NCBI RefSeq assembly: GCF_000269985.1
Contig: NC_016109.1
Span: 4,216,001-4,280,000 of the forward strand
From: Kitasatospora setae KM-6054
GTDB lineage: Bacteria; Actinomycetota; Actinomycetes; Streptomycetales; Streptomycetaceae
DNA length: 64,000 nucleotides
Reading direction: 5' to 3'
Part shown: positions 36,727-44,959 of the stretch, one piece after another
How the letters are laid out: every line of letters starts with the position of its first letter
Numbering within the stretch: the first letter of the stretch is position 1
Made by a program: the position numbers and the translations under genes
Notes under the pieces: model-generated
Databases searched by the model: none
Told to the model about the DNA's origin: nothing
Seen by the model: the letters and a program-made list of their open reading frames with translations, nothing else

Positions 36727-37251
36727 ATGAGCCCACACCCCGACAGCAGCCACGACGGCACCGGCCGGATCGGCCCCGGCCCCGGCCTCGGCGAGGGCCT
36801 GCCCGGCGGCGGCCGCCCGCGCGCCGCCGCCCCGCCGTACGTCCTCACCGAGGACACCCCGGTCTACGTCATCTCGGTCGCCGCCGAGCTGTCCGGCCTG
36901 CACCCGCAGACCCTCCGCCAGTACGACCGGCTCGGCCTGGTCAGCCCCGACCGCACGGCCGGCCGCGGCCGCCGCTACTCCGCCCGGGACATCCAGCAGT
37001 TGCGCGAGGTGCAGCGGCTCTCCCAGGACGAGGGCATCAACCTGGCCGGCATCAAGCGCATCATCGAACTGGAGAACCAGGTCGCCGCCCTGCAGTCCCG
37101 GGTCGCCGAACTGGTCGACGCGCTGGAGAGCGCCGCCGCCACCCTCCAGCAGCGCGAGGCCGCCGTGCACGCCTCCTACCGCCGCGACCTGGTCCCCTAC
37201 CAGCAGGTCCAGCAGTCCAGCGCGCTGGTGGTCTGGCGGCCCAAGCGCTGA
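36727..37251 (+). CDS. hspR: Heat-shock repressor HspR (MerR family)
   Basis: Predicted 174 residues. A proline/glycine-rich N-terminal tail of about 40 residues precedes the MerR-type helix-turn-helix (VYVISVAAELSGLHPQTLRQ, YDRLGLVSPDRTAGRGRRYS, DIQQLREVQRLSQDEGINLA). A coiled coil follows (LENQVAALQSRVAELVDALE), with a basic C-terminal WRPKR. It represses its own operon and clpB through the HAIR sites at 32908-32980 and 48981-49001, needing DnaK as corepressor in Streptomyces. It starts 7 bases after dnaJ. Confidence 0.95.
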   Translation: MSPHPDSSHDGTGRIGPGPGLGEGLPGGGRPRAAAPPYVLTEDTPVYVISVAAELSGLHPQTLRQYDRLGLVSPDRTAGRGRRYSARDIQQLREVQRLSQDEGINLAGIKRIIELENQVAALQSRVAELVDALESAAATLQQREAAVHASYRRDLVPYQQVQQSSALVVWRPKR

Positions 37252-37262
37252 GCGCGTCCGAA

Positions 37263-37309
37263 AGCCGCCGAGCCGCCGGGACCCTGCCCATCGGGGGGTG
37301 TCGGCGGCT
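37263..37309 (+). terminator. Possible terminator after hspR
   Basis: AGCCGCCGA (37263-37271) and TCGGCGGCT (37301-37309) form a perfect 9-bp stem with a loop of about 29 bases. The loop is long, so this is only a possible end of the dnaK operon. Confidence 0.4.
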
Positions 37310-37450
37310 CTGCCTCCCGTGAGAGAGTGCACAACGATCGGTGGGCGGCACCGGTCGGCGCCTTCCGGAGAGGACTTCGGGCCTGGGGGCATCGAGGGGG
37401 ACCCTTTACGTCCCGTTGACCAGGCGGCTGGTCGATGACAAGAGGTGGGG

Positions 37451-38434
37451 ATGAACACGCAGGATCAGTCAGGCGCCACGAACCGCCCCGGCCGTCTGTC
37501 CCAAGGAGCCCGCACCCTCTATCTCCACGCACTCGAACAACAGGGGCGAATCAGCCTCGGAAACCCGGACGACGCCGAGGAGGACGTCCGCGAACTCCTC
37601 GCCCTCGGCCTGCTGGTCCCGGATGTGGACGAACCGGGGACCCTGATCGCGATGGATCCCGCCCAGCTCTCCTCGACGCTCAGCACCCGCTGGCAGCAGC
37701 AGGCCCTGGAACTCCTGTCCCAGGCCATTTCGATTCCGACCGAGCTCCACGAGCTCTCGGAGGCTTTCCACTCCCCGAAACAGAACAGCGGATTCGTCGA
37801 ATACATCCGCGGGAAAGCCCTGATCAATCAGCGGCTCCAGCAGCTCACCAGCACGACCAGGGAAGAGGCCCTGGCAATGCAGCCGGGCGGCCCCCGGCCG
37901 CCCGAGATGCTCGCGGCGAGCATGGAGAGCGATCTCAAGACCCTGCGGCAGGGCACCGCGATGCGGACGATCTACCACGCGAGCACCCGCTACCACCAGC
38001 CGACCCGCGACTACGTCAGCACGCTGTCGGCTTCCGGGTGGCAGTTCCGCACCCTGGACGAGCCCTACAGCCGCCTGTTCATCCTCGACCGCCGGATGGC
38101 CGTCATCCCGGTCGCTTCGGACATGAGCCTGGCCGCCTTCATCCACGACCAGTCCGTGGTGAACTTCCTGGCCGAGGAGATATTCGAGCGCCTGTGGAAC
38201 AAGGCGCTGGATTTCGACGGCGAGCGGACCGTCCCGCAGGAAGTGGTGTCCCGGCTCCGGCAGACCATCATCGACCTGCTGCTCGCCGGCACCAATCACC
38301 GGGTCATCGCCAGGCAACTCGGAATCAGCGAACGCACGCTGGCACGGCATCTCGCCGAAATGCGCGAGGACTACAACGTGGAATCACTGTTCCAGTTGGG
38401 CTACGTACTGGGTAAAGGCTCGCCCGGCTCCTGA
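37451..38434 (+). CDS. TrmB-like/LuxR-type hybrid regulator, single copy
   Basis: Predicted 327 residues. The N-terminal third (LSQGARTLYLHALEQQGRIS, VRELLALGLLVPD) resembles a winged-helix TrmB-like start. The middle has MRTIYHASTRY and a PYSRLFILDRRMAVIPV-type segment seen in PLD-like sensor regions. The C-terminus is a LuxR-type helix-turn-helix (IARQLGISERTLARHLAEMR, ESLFQLGYVLG). AGAGG lies 6 bases before ATG 37451. It is clearly related to the six tandem paralogues at 39641-46142 but stands apart from them and faces a tiny secreted-peptide gene. No target is known. Confidence 0.8.
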   Translation: MNTQDQSGATNRPGRLSQGARTLYLHALEQQGRISLGNPDDAEEDVRELLALGLLVPDVDEPGTLIAMDPAQLSSTLSTRWQQQALELLSQAISIPTELHELSEAFHSPKQNSGFVEYIRGKALINQRLQQLTSTTREEALAMQPGGPRPPEMLAASMESDLKTLRQGTAMRTIYHASTRYHQPTRDYVSTLSASGWQFRTLDEPYSRLFILDRRMAVIPVASDMSLAAFIHDQSVVNFLAEEIFERLWNKALDFDGERTVPQEVVSRLRQTIIDLLLAGTNHRVIARQLGISERTLARHLAEMREDYNVESLFQLGYVLGKGSPGS

Positions 38435-38529
38435 CGCCCCGCCACCGCGTGCCCGCGGTCGGACTGCCAGCAGGCGAGCGACCCCTTGACCGCGCGGGCC
38501 GAGGGGGTGCCGGCACACCGGCGGCGCCG

Positions 38530-38688
38530 CTAGTTCCAGTTGAAGTCCAGGGCGGTGGCCACGATATCCCGCCTCGCCTGGTCCGCTCCGTCGTCCTGAC
38601 CAGCGAGCGCCGAGAAGCCCACCAGCACCGCTGCTCCAAGGGCCGTCGGCAGTACCGCCCTCAGCGTAAAACGCCACAGACGAGACAT
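38530..38688 (-). CDS. Tiny secreted peptide (52 residues)
   Basis: ATG at 38688 has GGGGAGA directly upstream. The peptide starts MSRLWRFTLRAVLPTALGAA, with two or more Arg followed by a hydrophobic core to about residue 30, like a Sec signal peptide. A short polar remainder ends in ATALDFNWN and a TAG stop. A mature peptide of roughly 20-25 residues would be released. It lies 95 bases past the end of the regulator gene at 37451-38434 and converges with it. I know no named family. It may be a signalling peptide, but this is inference. Confidence 0.6.
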   Translation of the reverse strand: MSRLWRFTLRAVLPTALGAAVLVGFSALAGQDDGADQARRDIVATALDFNWN

Positions 38689-39024
38689 TCTCCCCACTCC
38701 TCTCGCTCACTTGTCGACGGGCTGGACAAACCAACCACCGAACGAAGGTATCGCAGCCGCCTCCCTGCTGTCACTGACTCCTAACGCTGGGCACCATGTC
38801 ATCTCTCTGCCATGCATGGAGATGACACACCGGAACGCTGGACGCAGGCACAGGCGGCGATGGACGATCAGTTCGCTTTCAGGAGCATCACTAAGTCCAC
38901 CACACTTGCCGATGCTCATTCAAATGAAGGATCGACAGCGGTTCCCGAACGCACTGAGCAGCCATCGTCTAAATCACCTTCCGGGATCTTGCCCCCGCCC
39001 GGAAGGCATTCCCCCGGAGTCGAC
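38689..39024. promoter_or_regulatory. Promoter region between small peptide and deoxyribosyltransferase-like gene
   Basis: About 335 bases separating two divergent genes, less GC-rich than average. It should contain both promoters. An in-frame extension of the rightward gene reaches back to 38812, but its sequence does not look coding. Confidence 0.45.
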
Positions 39025-39633
39025 ATGAGTGAGCACCACACGCAACACCGCGCCGAGGGGCGCCGGGCACGGGTCTTCCTGGCCGCGCCGCTGATGCGGC
39101 TGACCGGGCCGGCGGACAGTGTGGTGACCCTCGCGAGCCGGACCCGGCTGACCACGCTGCGCAGCACGCTGCTGGACAGCGGCGCCGCGGTCTACAGCGC
39201 GCACCACAGCGACGCGTGGACGATCGCCGGGCGGGCGCCGGAGCAGCGGGTGCCGTCGGACTTCCGGGCGATGCAGAGCGCGGACCTGGTCTTCGCGTAC
39301 ATCGGGGCGCCGCTGTCGGCCGGAGTCAGCCTGGAGCTCGGCTGGGCCTCCGCGCTGCGCAAGCCGATCGTGCTGCTGGTGGACGAGGCGATCACGCACA
39401 ACCCGCTGATCGCCACCATCGAGCAGGTCTCGCCGGTGCTGCCGCTGGTCTTCGACGACACCTGGTCGCAGGAGGCGCTGCACCACACCGTGGAGACCGC
39501 GCTGGACTGGGCCGGGATGGCGCTGTCGCTGCGCGGCGGCTTCTGGACCGCGCCCGGCGAGCAGTTCCCGCGCCCGCGCCGCGAGGCGGCCGGCCCGTAC
39601 GGCTTCTGGTCCCCCGAGATCGCCACCGGCTGA
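39025..39633 (+). CDS. Nucleoside 2-deoxyribosyltransferase-like protein
   Basis: Predicted 202 residues. FLAAPLMRLTGP near the start and the segment SAGVSLELGWASALRKPIVLLVDE (read in two parts, SAGVSLELGWASAL and RKPIVLLVDE) match the fold of nucleoside 2-deoxyribosyltransferase-like proteins, with a Ser/Glu pair in the GxSLELG helix as in the active site. Such proteins cleave or transfer N-glycosidic bonds, but many relatives have unknown roles. GGAG lies 7 bases before ATG 39025. It ends 7 bases from the convergent regulator array. Confidence 0.65.
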   Translation: MSEHHTQHRAEGRRARVFLAAPLMRLTGPADSVVTLASRTRLTTLRSTLLDSGAAVYSAHHSDAWTIAGRAPEQRVPSDFRAMQSADLVFAYIGAPLSAGVSLELGWASALRKPIVLLVDEAITHNPLIATIEQVSPVLPLVFDDTWSQEALHHTVETALDWAGMALSLRGGFWTAPGEQFPRPRREAAGPYGFWSPEIATG

Positions 39634-39640
39634 CGCCGCG

Positions 39641-40624
39641 TCAGTCACCCTGTTCCCCGGCTCCCCGCATCTGCCAACCGAGTTGGAACAGGGTCTCCGC
39701 GTCGTGGAGTTCGCGCAGCCGCGAGATGTGCGCGGCGACGGTGCGTTCGCCGAGGCCCAGCCGGGAGGCGACGGTCTTCTGGGTCAGGCCCTGGGCGAGC
39801 AGCCGGCCCACCTGCTCGTGCACCGGGACGACGCTCTCGCCCTCCGGCTCGTGCCCGGCGGCGCGCCACTGGACCAGGTCGGCCCGCTCCCAGTCCCGCT
39901 CGAAGGCGGCGACCAGGAACGAGACCACCGCCGGGTCCTCGATGAACGCGGCACTGGAGTTGTCGGCCGACGCCGGGACGACGGCGATCCGGCGGTCGAA
40001 GACCAGCAGCCGGCTGAACGGTTCGCTCAGGGTGCGGAACCGGCCTCCCCAGCCGGTGAGCCGCTCCGCCCAGCGCACCGTGGTGGCGTCCAGCAGCGCG
40101 GTCGGCTCGTAGACGGTGCGGATGGTCCCGCCGCGCTCCAGGAAGCGCCGGGTGCGGTCCAGCGCGTCCTCCAGCAGGTCCGCCGGCCCGGCTCCGCCCG
40201 GGTGCAGCGACAGCTCCTCCTCGTACGCCTCGCTCGCCAACTGCCGTACCCGGAGCCGGATCTGCTCGCTCCGGTCGACGTGCTGCACCACGCTGGAGCG
40301 GTCCGCCCGGCGCGGGGTCGCGTCGTAGGCGTGGGTGAGGTCCTCCAGCAGCGTCGGCATCTCCTCGGCGCGCAGCAGCATCCGGGTGCCCTCGGCGCGC
40401 AGCTCGGCGCTGATCCGGTCGCTGACCGCGCGCGGGTTCACCGCGGTGAGCGCCTGCTCGGCGGCGTCGTGCTGCAGCAGGCCGAGCTCCATCAGCCGCA
40501 GCACCCCGGTCGGGTCCTGCTCGACCGCCTCGCGGAACGACACCCGGCCACCCTGGTCCAGGACCTGCTGGTACAGCCGCCGCTCCGACTCGGTCGGCAG
40601 CGCCGCTCCGCTCGGCTCGCTCAC
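39641..40624 (-). CDS. TrmB-like/LuxR regulator, array copy 6 (last)
   Basis: Predicted 327 residues with the family layout: wHTH start (ESERRLYQQVLDQGGRVSFR), TAVNPRAV, middle IRTVYEPTALLD and SEPFSRLLVFDRRIAVVPAS, then EDPAVV, and the LuxR-type HTH GLTQKTVASRLGLGERTVAA with LFQLGWQMR. GTG 40624 overlaps the previous gene's TGA by 4 bases (GTGA). It closes the minus-strand operon and converges with the gene at 39025-39633. Confidence 0.8.
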   Translation of the reverse strand: MSEPSGAALPTESERRLYQQVLDQGGRVSFREAVEQDPTGVLRLMELGLLQHDAAEQALTAVNPRAVSDRISAELRAEGTRMLLRAEEMPTLLEDLTHAYDATPRRADRSSVVQHVDRSEQIRLRVRQLASEAYEEELSLHPGGAGPADLLEDALDRTRRFLERGGTIRTVYEPTALLDATTVRWAERLTGWGGRFRTLSEPFSRLLVFDRRIAVVPASADNSSAAFIEDPAVVSFLVAAFERDWERADLVQWRAAGHEPEGESVVPVHEQVGRLLAQGLTQKTVASRLGLGERTVAAHISRLRELHDAETLFQLGWQMRGAGEQGD

Positions 40625-41634
40625 TGGTCCCACTCCTCCTCGCCCGTCCGCGCCGTTCCTCGCTCCGGCGGTGCGGTGGGTCGTCCGGCCGCCCCGCGCA
40701 ACTGCCAGCCGAGCTGGAACAGCGTCCCCGCATCGTAGAGCTCGCGCAGTCGGGCGATGTGACTGGCCACCGTCCGCTCCGAGAGCCCCAGCCGGGAGGC
40801 GATCGCCCGCTGGGTCAGCCCGGCGGCGAGCAGCCCGGTCAGCTCCGGCGGGACGCCGCTCTCCCGCGGGCGGCCGGCCAGCGCCTGCCAGTCGACCTGC
40901 TCGGCGCGGGCCCAGTCGCGCTCGAAGCGCTCGACCAGCAGGGCGACCACGGTCGGGTCCTCGACGAACGCGGCGCTGGTGTCGCCCGGGGCGGCGGGGA
41001 TGACCGCGGTGCGGCGGTCGAAGATCAGCATCCGCTGGAACGGCTCGTCCAGGACCTTGAACCGCTCCCCCGCGGCGGAGAGTTCGGCGGCGTAGCCGAC
41101 GGTGGCCGGGTCGGTGAGGGCGCCCGGCTGGTAGAGCGTCCGCAGCCGCATGCCGCGGGCGAGGGCGCGCTCGTTGTGCCGCCGGGTCCCCGACATCCGG
41201 GTGACCGGGCGGGCGCCGCCCGGCTGGGCGGCCAGGATCTCCTCGGCCGTCTCGGACTCGATCTGCATGACGCGGTGCCGGATCTCCTCCATCCGGTCGA
41301 CGTGCCGCACCACCGGGCTGCGGCCCTCCCGCCCCGACAGCGCATCGAACGACTGCGCCATCCCGTCCAGGTGGGCGGCGGCCCGCTCCGCCTCGGCCAG
41401 GCGGCGGCCCGCGTCGGCCCGCAGCTCGGCGCTGAGCCGGGCACCCACCGCCCTCGGGTTGACCGCCGTCAGCGACTCGTCGCTCTCGAAGTGCACCAGC
41501 AGGCCGAGGGCGACCAGGTTCCGGGCGGCCTCCCGGTCCCACGCCACCGCCTCGCGGAACGGCACCCGGCCGCCCCGGGCGAGCACCTCGCGGTAGAGCC
41601 GGCGCTCGGCCTCGTTCGGCAGCCGGGCGGTCAC
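40621..41634 (-). CDS. TrmB-like/LuxR regulator, array copy 5
   Basis: Predicted 337 residues. It starts MTARLPNEAERRLYREVLAR, with LALGLLVHFESDESLTAVNP-type continuation, middle LRTLYQPGALTDPATV and EPFQRMLIFDRRTAVIPAAP, EDPTVVALLVERFERDW, and HTH GLTQRAIASRLGLSERTVAS. A charged C-terminal tail of about 20 residues is unique to this copy. GTGA overlap joins it to copy 4. It is the closest relative of copy 4, with long near-identical DNA stretches. Confidence 0.8.
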   Translation of the reverse strand: MTARLPNEAERRLYREVLARGGRVPFREAVAWDREAARNLVALGLLVHFESDESLTAVNPRAVGARLSAELRADAGRRLAEAERAAAHLDGMAQSFDALSGREGRSPVVRHVDRMEEIRHRVMQIESETAEEILAAQPGGARPVTRMSGTRRHNERALARGMRLRTLYQPGALTDPATVGYAAELSAAGERFKVLDEPFQRMLIFDRRTAVIPAAPGDTSAAFVEDPTVVALLVERFERDWARAEQVDWQALAGRPRESGVPPELTGLLAAGLTQRAIASRLGLSERTVASHIARLRELYDAGTLFQLGWQLRGAAGRPTAPPERGTARTGEEEWDQ

Positions 41635-42584
41635 CGCGCGGACTCCCGCATCAGCCAGCCGAGTTGGACGAGGGTCGCCGCGCCGTGGTGCTCGCGCAGC
41701 CGGGCGATGTGGGCGGCGACGGTGCGCTCGGACAGGGCGAGGCGGGAGGCGATCGCCTTCTGGGTCAGGCCCGCCGCGAGCAGCTCGGTCAGCTCGGGCG
41801 GGACGCCGCTCTCCCGCGGCCGGCCGGCCAGCGCCTGCCAGTCGACCCGCTCCGCCCGGGCCCAGTCGCGCTCGAAGCGCTCGACCAGCAGGGCGACCAC
41901 GGCCGGGTCCTCGATGAACGCGGCGGTGCTGTCGTCGGCGGCGGCGGGGATCACCGCGGTCTTCCGGTCGAAGATCAGCATCCGCTGGAACGGCTCGTCC
42001 AGCACCCGGAACCGCTCGCCCGCGCGGGTCGCGGCGGCCGCGTACGAGACGGTCGGCCGGTGCGCCTCGGCGCCCGGCTGGTAGAGGGTGCGCAGCACGA
42101 CGCCGGCGGCGAGGAAGTGCCGGTCGCGGAGCAGGGCCTGGCGCATGAAGCGGGTGGGGCGGGCGCCGCCGGGCTGGGCGGCGAGGGTCTCCTCGTGCAT
42201 CTCGGCCTCGATCTGCATGATCCGGTGCCTGATCTGCTGGTGGGTGGCGACGTGCTGCACCTCGCTGCGCCGAGCCGCGTGCCGCGGCGCGCTGTCGTAC
42301 GCGTGGGCGAGGGCGTCGAGCTGGCCCGCGGCGTGCTCGGCCTGGTCGAGTTTGCGGCCGGCCGCGCCGCGCAGTTCGGCGCTGAGCCGGGCGCCGACCG
42401 TGCGCGGGTTGACCGCCGTCAGCGACCGGTCGGTGTCGTGCCGCACCAGCAGGCCCAGCTCGACCAACCGCAGCGTGGCGTCCGGGTCCTGCTCCATCGC
42501 CTCCCGCAGCAGCACCAGGCCGCCCTGGGCGAGCACCTCCCGGTACAGGGTGCGCTCGGCGTCGTTCGGCAGGCGGGGGCTCAC
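41631..42584 (-). CDS. TrmB-like/LuxR regulator, array copy 4
   Basis: Predicted 317 residues, the shortest full copy, with almost no N-terminal tail (MSPRLPNDAERTLYREVLAQ). Middle part LRTLYQPGAEAHRPTV, EPFQRMLIFDRKTAVIPAAA, EDPAVVALLVERFERDW; HTH GLTQKAIASRLALSERTVAA. GTG 42584 overlaps the stop of copy 3 by 4 bases. Confidence 0.8.
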   Translation of the reverse strand: MSPRLPNDAERTLYREVLAQGGLVLLREAMEQDPDATLRLVELGLLVRHDTDRSLTAVNPRTVGARLSAELRGAAGRKLDQAEHAAGQLDALAHAYDSAPRHAARRSEVQHVATHQQIRHRIMQIEAEMHEETLAAQPGGARPTRFMRQALLRDRHFLAAGVVLRTLYQPGAEAHRPTVSYAAAATRAGERFRVLDEPFQRMLIFDRKTAVIPAAADDSTAAFIEDPAVVALLVERFERDWARAERVDWQALAGRPRESGVPPELTELLAAGLTQKAIASRLALSERTVAAHIARLREHHGAATLVQLGWLMRESAR

Positions 42585-43588
42585 CGGTCCGCCTCCCGCA
42601 TCAGCCAGCCGAGTTGGAAGAGGGTGGCCGCGTCGTAGCGTTCGCGCAGCCGGGCGATGTGCTCGGCGACGGTGCGCTCGGAGAGGGCGAGGCGGGTGGC
42701 GATCGCCTTCTGGGTGAGGCCGGTGGCGAGCAGGCGGCCGATCTGCTCGGCGGTCGGGGGGACGCCGGCGCCGGCCAGGTCGTGCCAGGGGACGCGTTCG
42801 GCGCGCTCCCAGTCGCGTTGGAAGAGCCGGACCAGGTGGTCGACCACGGCGGGGTCCTCGACGAACGCGGCGGTGCGGTTGTCGGCGGAGGCGGAGAGGA
42901 TCGCCACCCGGCGGTCGAAGATCAGCATCCGGGTGAAGTCCTCGTCCAGCGAGCGCAGCCGCATGCCCCAGCCGGTGGCCCGGACCGCGTAGTCGACCAC
43001 CGCCGGGTCGGACTTGACCACCGGCTGGTAGAGGATGTCCATCCGGGCGCCGCCCGCCAGGGCCTTCTCGGTGCGGGCGCTCTTCTCCAGGTAGATCCCG
43101 GGACGGCAGCCGGGCTGGGCGGCCAGCACCTCCTCGCGGAAGTCCGCCTCGATCTGCAGCAGCCGGTGCCGGATCCGGTCCACGTCCAGCAGGTGGGTGA
43201 TCTGCCGCCGGCCGTCGCCGGGGCGGGGGGCGCTGTCGTACGCGTCGGCGAGGGCGTCGAGGCCCGCCGGGACGTGCTCGGCCGCCTCGAACAGCCGGGT
43301 GCCGGCCTCGCGCAGCTCCCGGCTGAGCCGGCCGCCGGCGGTGCGCGGGTTGACGGCGGTGAGCTGCTCGCTCTCGTCGTGGTGGACCAGCAGGCCGAGC
43401 GCGAGCAGCCGGGCGGTGGCGGCGGCGTCCTGCTCGGCGGCCTCCCGCACCGAGACCCGGCCGCCGGCCCGCAGCACGGCCAGGTACAGCGCCTTCTCGG
43501 CGGCGGTGGGCGCGGCGGCGGGGGCGGGAGCCGTGGTGACGGTGGGGGCGGCGGGGGCGGAGCGGTCGGTGGGGGCCGGTTCAGCCAT
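42581..43588 (-). CDS. TrmB-like/LuxR regulator, array copy 3
   Basis: Predicted 335 residues. An Ala/Pro-rich N-terminal tail of about 28 residues precedes AEKALYLAVLRAGGRVSVRE. Middle part MDILYQPVVKSDPAVV, EDFTRMLIFDRRVAILSASA, EDPAVVDHLVRLFQRDW; HTH GLTQKAIATRLALSERTVAE. ATG 43588 overlaps the end of the fragment at 43581-43796 by 8 bases, so the fragment may couple its translation to upstream genes. Confidence 0.8.
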   Translation of the reverse strand: MAEPAPTDRSAPAAPTVTTAPAPAAAPTAAEKALYLAVLRAGGRVSVREAAEQDAAATARLLALGLLVHHDESEQLTAVNPRTAGGRLSRELREAGTRLFEAAEHVPAGLDALADAYDSAPRPGDGRRQITHLLDVDRIRHRLLQIEADFREEVLAAQPGCRPGIYLEKSARTEKALAGGARMDILYQPVVKSDPAVVDYAVRATGWGMRLRSLDEDFTRMLIFDRRVAILSASADNRTAAFVEDPAVVDHLVRLFQRDWERAERVPWHDLAGAGVPPTAEQIGRLLATGLTQKAIATRLALSERTVAEHIARLRERYDAATLFQLGWLMREADR

Positions 43589-43796
43589 GGCGGACGCCGT
43601 CCCGGGCGGGGCCGCCGGGGGTGTCCGCGTCGGGCGGGGTGACGGCGGCCAGCTGGTCGACCACGGCGGGATCCTCGGGGAAGGCGGCATCGGGGGCGGC
43701 GGGGGCGGCCGGGACGGTCGCCGCCTCGCCATCGAAGATGATCACCCGGCCGAAGGCCCCGTCAAGGACCCGGCGGAACGCTGCCCGTTCAGCCAC
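43581..43796 (-). pseudogene. Regulator paralogue remnant, sensor-core only
   Basis: An open frame of 71 residues matches only the middle of the family: FRRVLDGAFGRVIIFDGEA and PDAAFPEDPAVVDQL correspond to the EPFRRLIVIDRR and AAFVEDPA segments of the full paralogues. Both the N-terminal winged helix and the C-terminal LuxR HTH are missing. The most likely origin is internal deletion of a seventh tandem copy. It still keeps a start codon and overlaps the next gene, so a small product is possible. Confidence 0.6.
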
Positions 43797-43873
43797 GCCG
43801 GCCGCCGTCCCGCACCGGGCGGCCGGGCCGGACCGGCGCCCCGGCGGCGGGGGCGGCGTACGGGGGCGCGGCG

Positions 43874-44959
43874 TCAGGCATCGTCCTTGCTCCTCCGCAT
43901 CAGCCAGCCGAGCTGGAACAGCGTCTCGGCGCCGTACAGGTCGCGCAGCCGGGAGATGTGCCCGGCGACGGTGCGCTCGGACAGGCCGAGCCGGGCCGCG
44001 ATCGACTTCTGGGTCAGGCCCCGGGCGAGCAGCCGGCCGACCTGGTCGGCGGCGGCCTGGCTGGGGGCGCTGGCCGACAGGCTCCTCCAGCAGACCCGTT
44101 CGGCCCGCTCCCAGTCGCGTTCGAAGGCGGCGACGATCATCGCCACGGTCGCGGGGTCGGAGAGCACGGCGACCCGGCTGCGGTCCTCGGTGGCCGGGAC
44201 GACGGCGGTGGCGCGGTCGAAGACCAGGGCCCGCTGGAAGGGCTCGTCGAGCAGCCGGACCTCGCCGCCGGCCTCGGTGACGGTCTCGGCGTAGCGGATC
44301 ACGGCGGGCTCGGTGAGCACGACCGGCTGGTAGAGGGTGCGGATCCGGCAGCCCCGGCGGAGCACCGGCAGCTCCTGGGCCAGCGACAGCTCCAGGGCGG
44401 CGGGCTGCGCGGGGCCGGGCCGCGCGGTGATGGCCTCCTGCCGGCAGGCGGCGCCGAGCTGGGCGATCCGCTGGCGGATGTGCTCGCGTCCGGTGACGTG
44501 CTCGTCGGCGCGGGCCGGCGCGGCCTGCCGGGGCACGCTGTCGTAGGCGGCGATCAGCGGGTCGAGGTCGGCGGCGAGGCGTTCGGCCCGGTTGAGCAGG
44601 CGGGCGGCCTCGGTGTTCATCTCGGTGCCGAGGGTGTCGGCGACGAACCGGGGGTCGACGGCCAGGTAGGTGCCGTCCAGGCCGTCCGTCGCCAGCAGCC
44701 CGGTGCGCAGCAGCCCGGCGAGGGCGGGCCGGCGCGCGTCGGGGACGGAGCCGGCCGCGACCCGGCCGCCCGCCTCCAGGACCTCCAGGTAGAGGCGCCA
44801 GGCGGGCTCGTCGATCGGCCCGGTGCCCGCCTCGGGCCGGGGCCGGGACACCGGCGCCGGAACGGGCCCGGGCGCGGACGCCGGGACGGGGGTCGGCACG
44901 GGGGTCGGCACGGGGGCGGGGGTCGGCGCGGGGGCGGGGGTGGTCGTCGGGTCAGCCAC
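43874..44959 (-). CDS. TrmB-like/LuxR regulator, array copy 2
   Basis: Predicted 361 residues. A low-complexity Pro/Ala/Thr tail of about 40 residues (PVPTPVPTPVPAS) precedes PAWRLYLEVLEAGGRVAAG. Middle part IRTLYQPVVLTEPAVI, EPFQRALVFDRATAVVPATE, then LSDPATVAMIVAAFERDW; HTH GLTQKSIAARLGLSERTVAG with LFQLGWLMR. The start overlaps the end of copy 1 by 8 bases. Confidence 0.8.
   Translation of the reverse strand: MADPTTTPAPAPTPAPVPTPVPTPVPASAPGPVPAPVSRPRPEAGTGPIDEPAWRLYLEVLEAGGRVAAGSVPDARRPALAGLLRTGLLATDGLDGTYLAVDPRFVADTLGTEMNTEAARLLNRAERLAADLDPLIAAYDSVPRQAAPARADEHVTGREHIRQRIAQLGAACRQEAITARPGPAQPAALELSLAQELPVLRRGCRIRTLYQPVVLTEPAVIRYAETVTEAGGEVRLLDEPFQRALVFDRATAVVPATEDRSRVAVLSDPATVAMIVAAFERDWERAERVCWRSLSASAPSQAAADQVGRLLARGLTQKSIAARLGLSERTVAGHISRLRDLYGAETLFQLGWLMRRSKDDA

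Noticed and set aside
38812..39024. Upstream extension of the deoxyribosyltransferase-like gene
   Set aside because: The ATG at 39025 has a proper ribosome site and the conserved part starts after it; the extension has promoter-like base composition.
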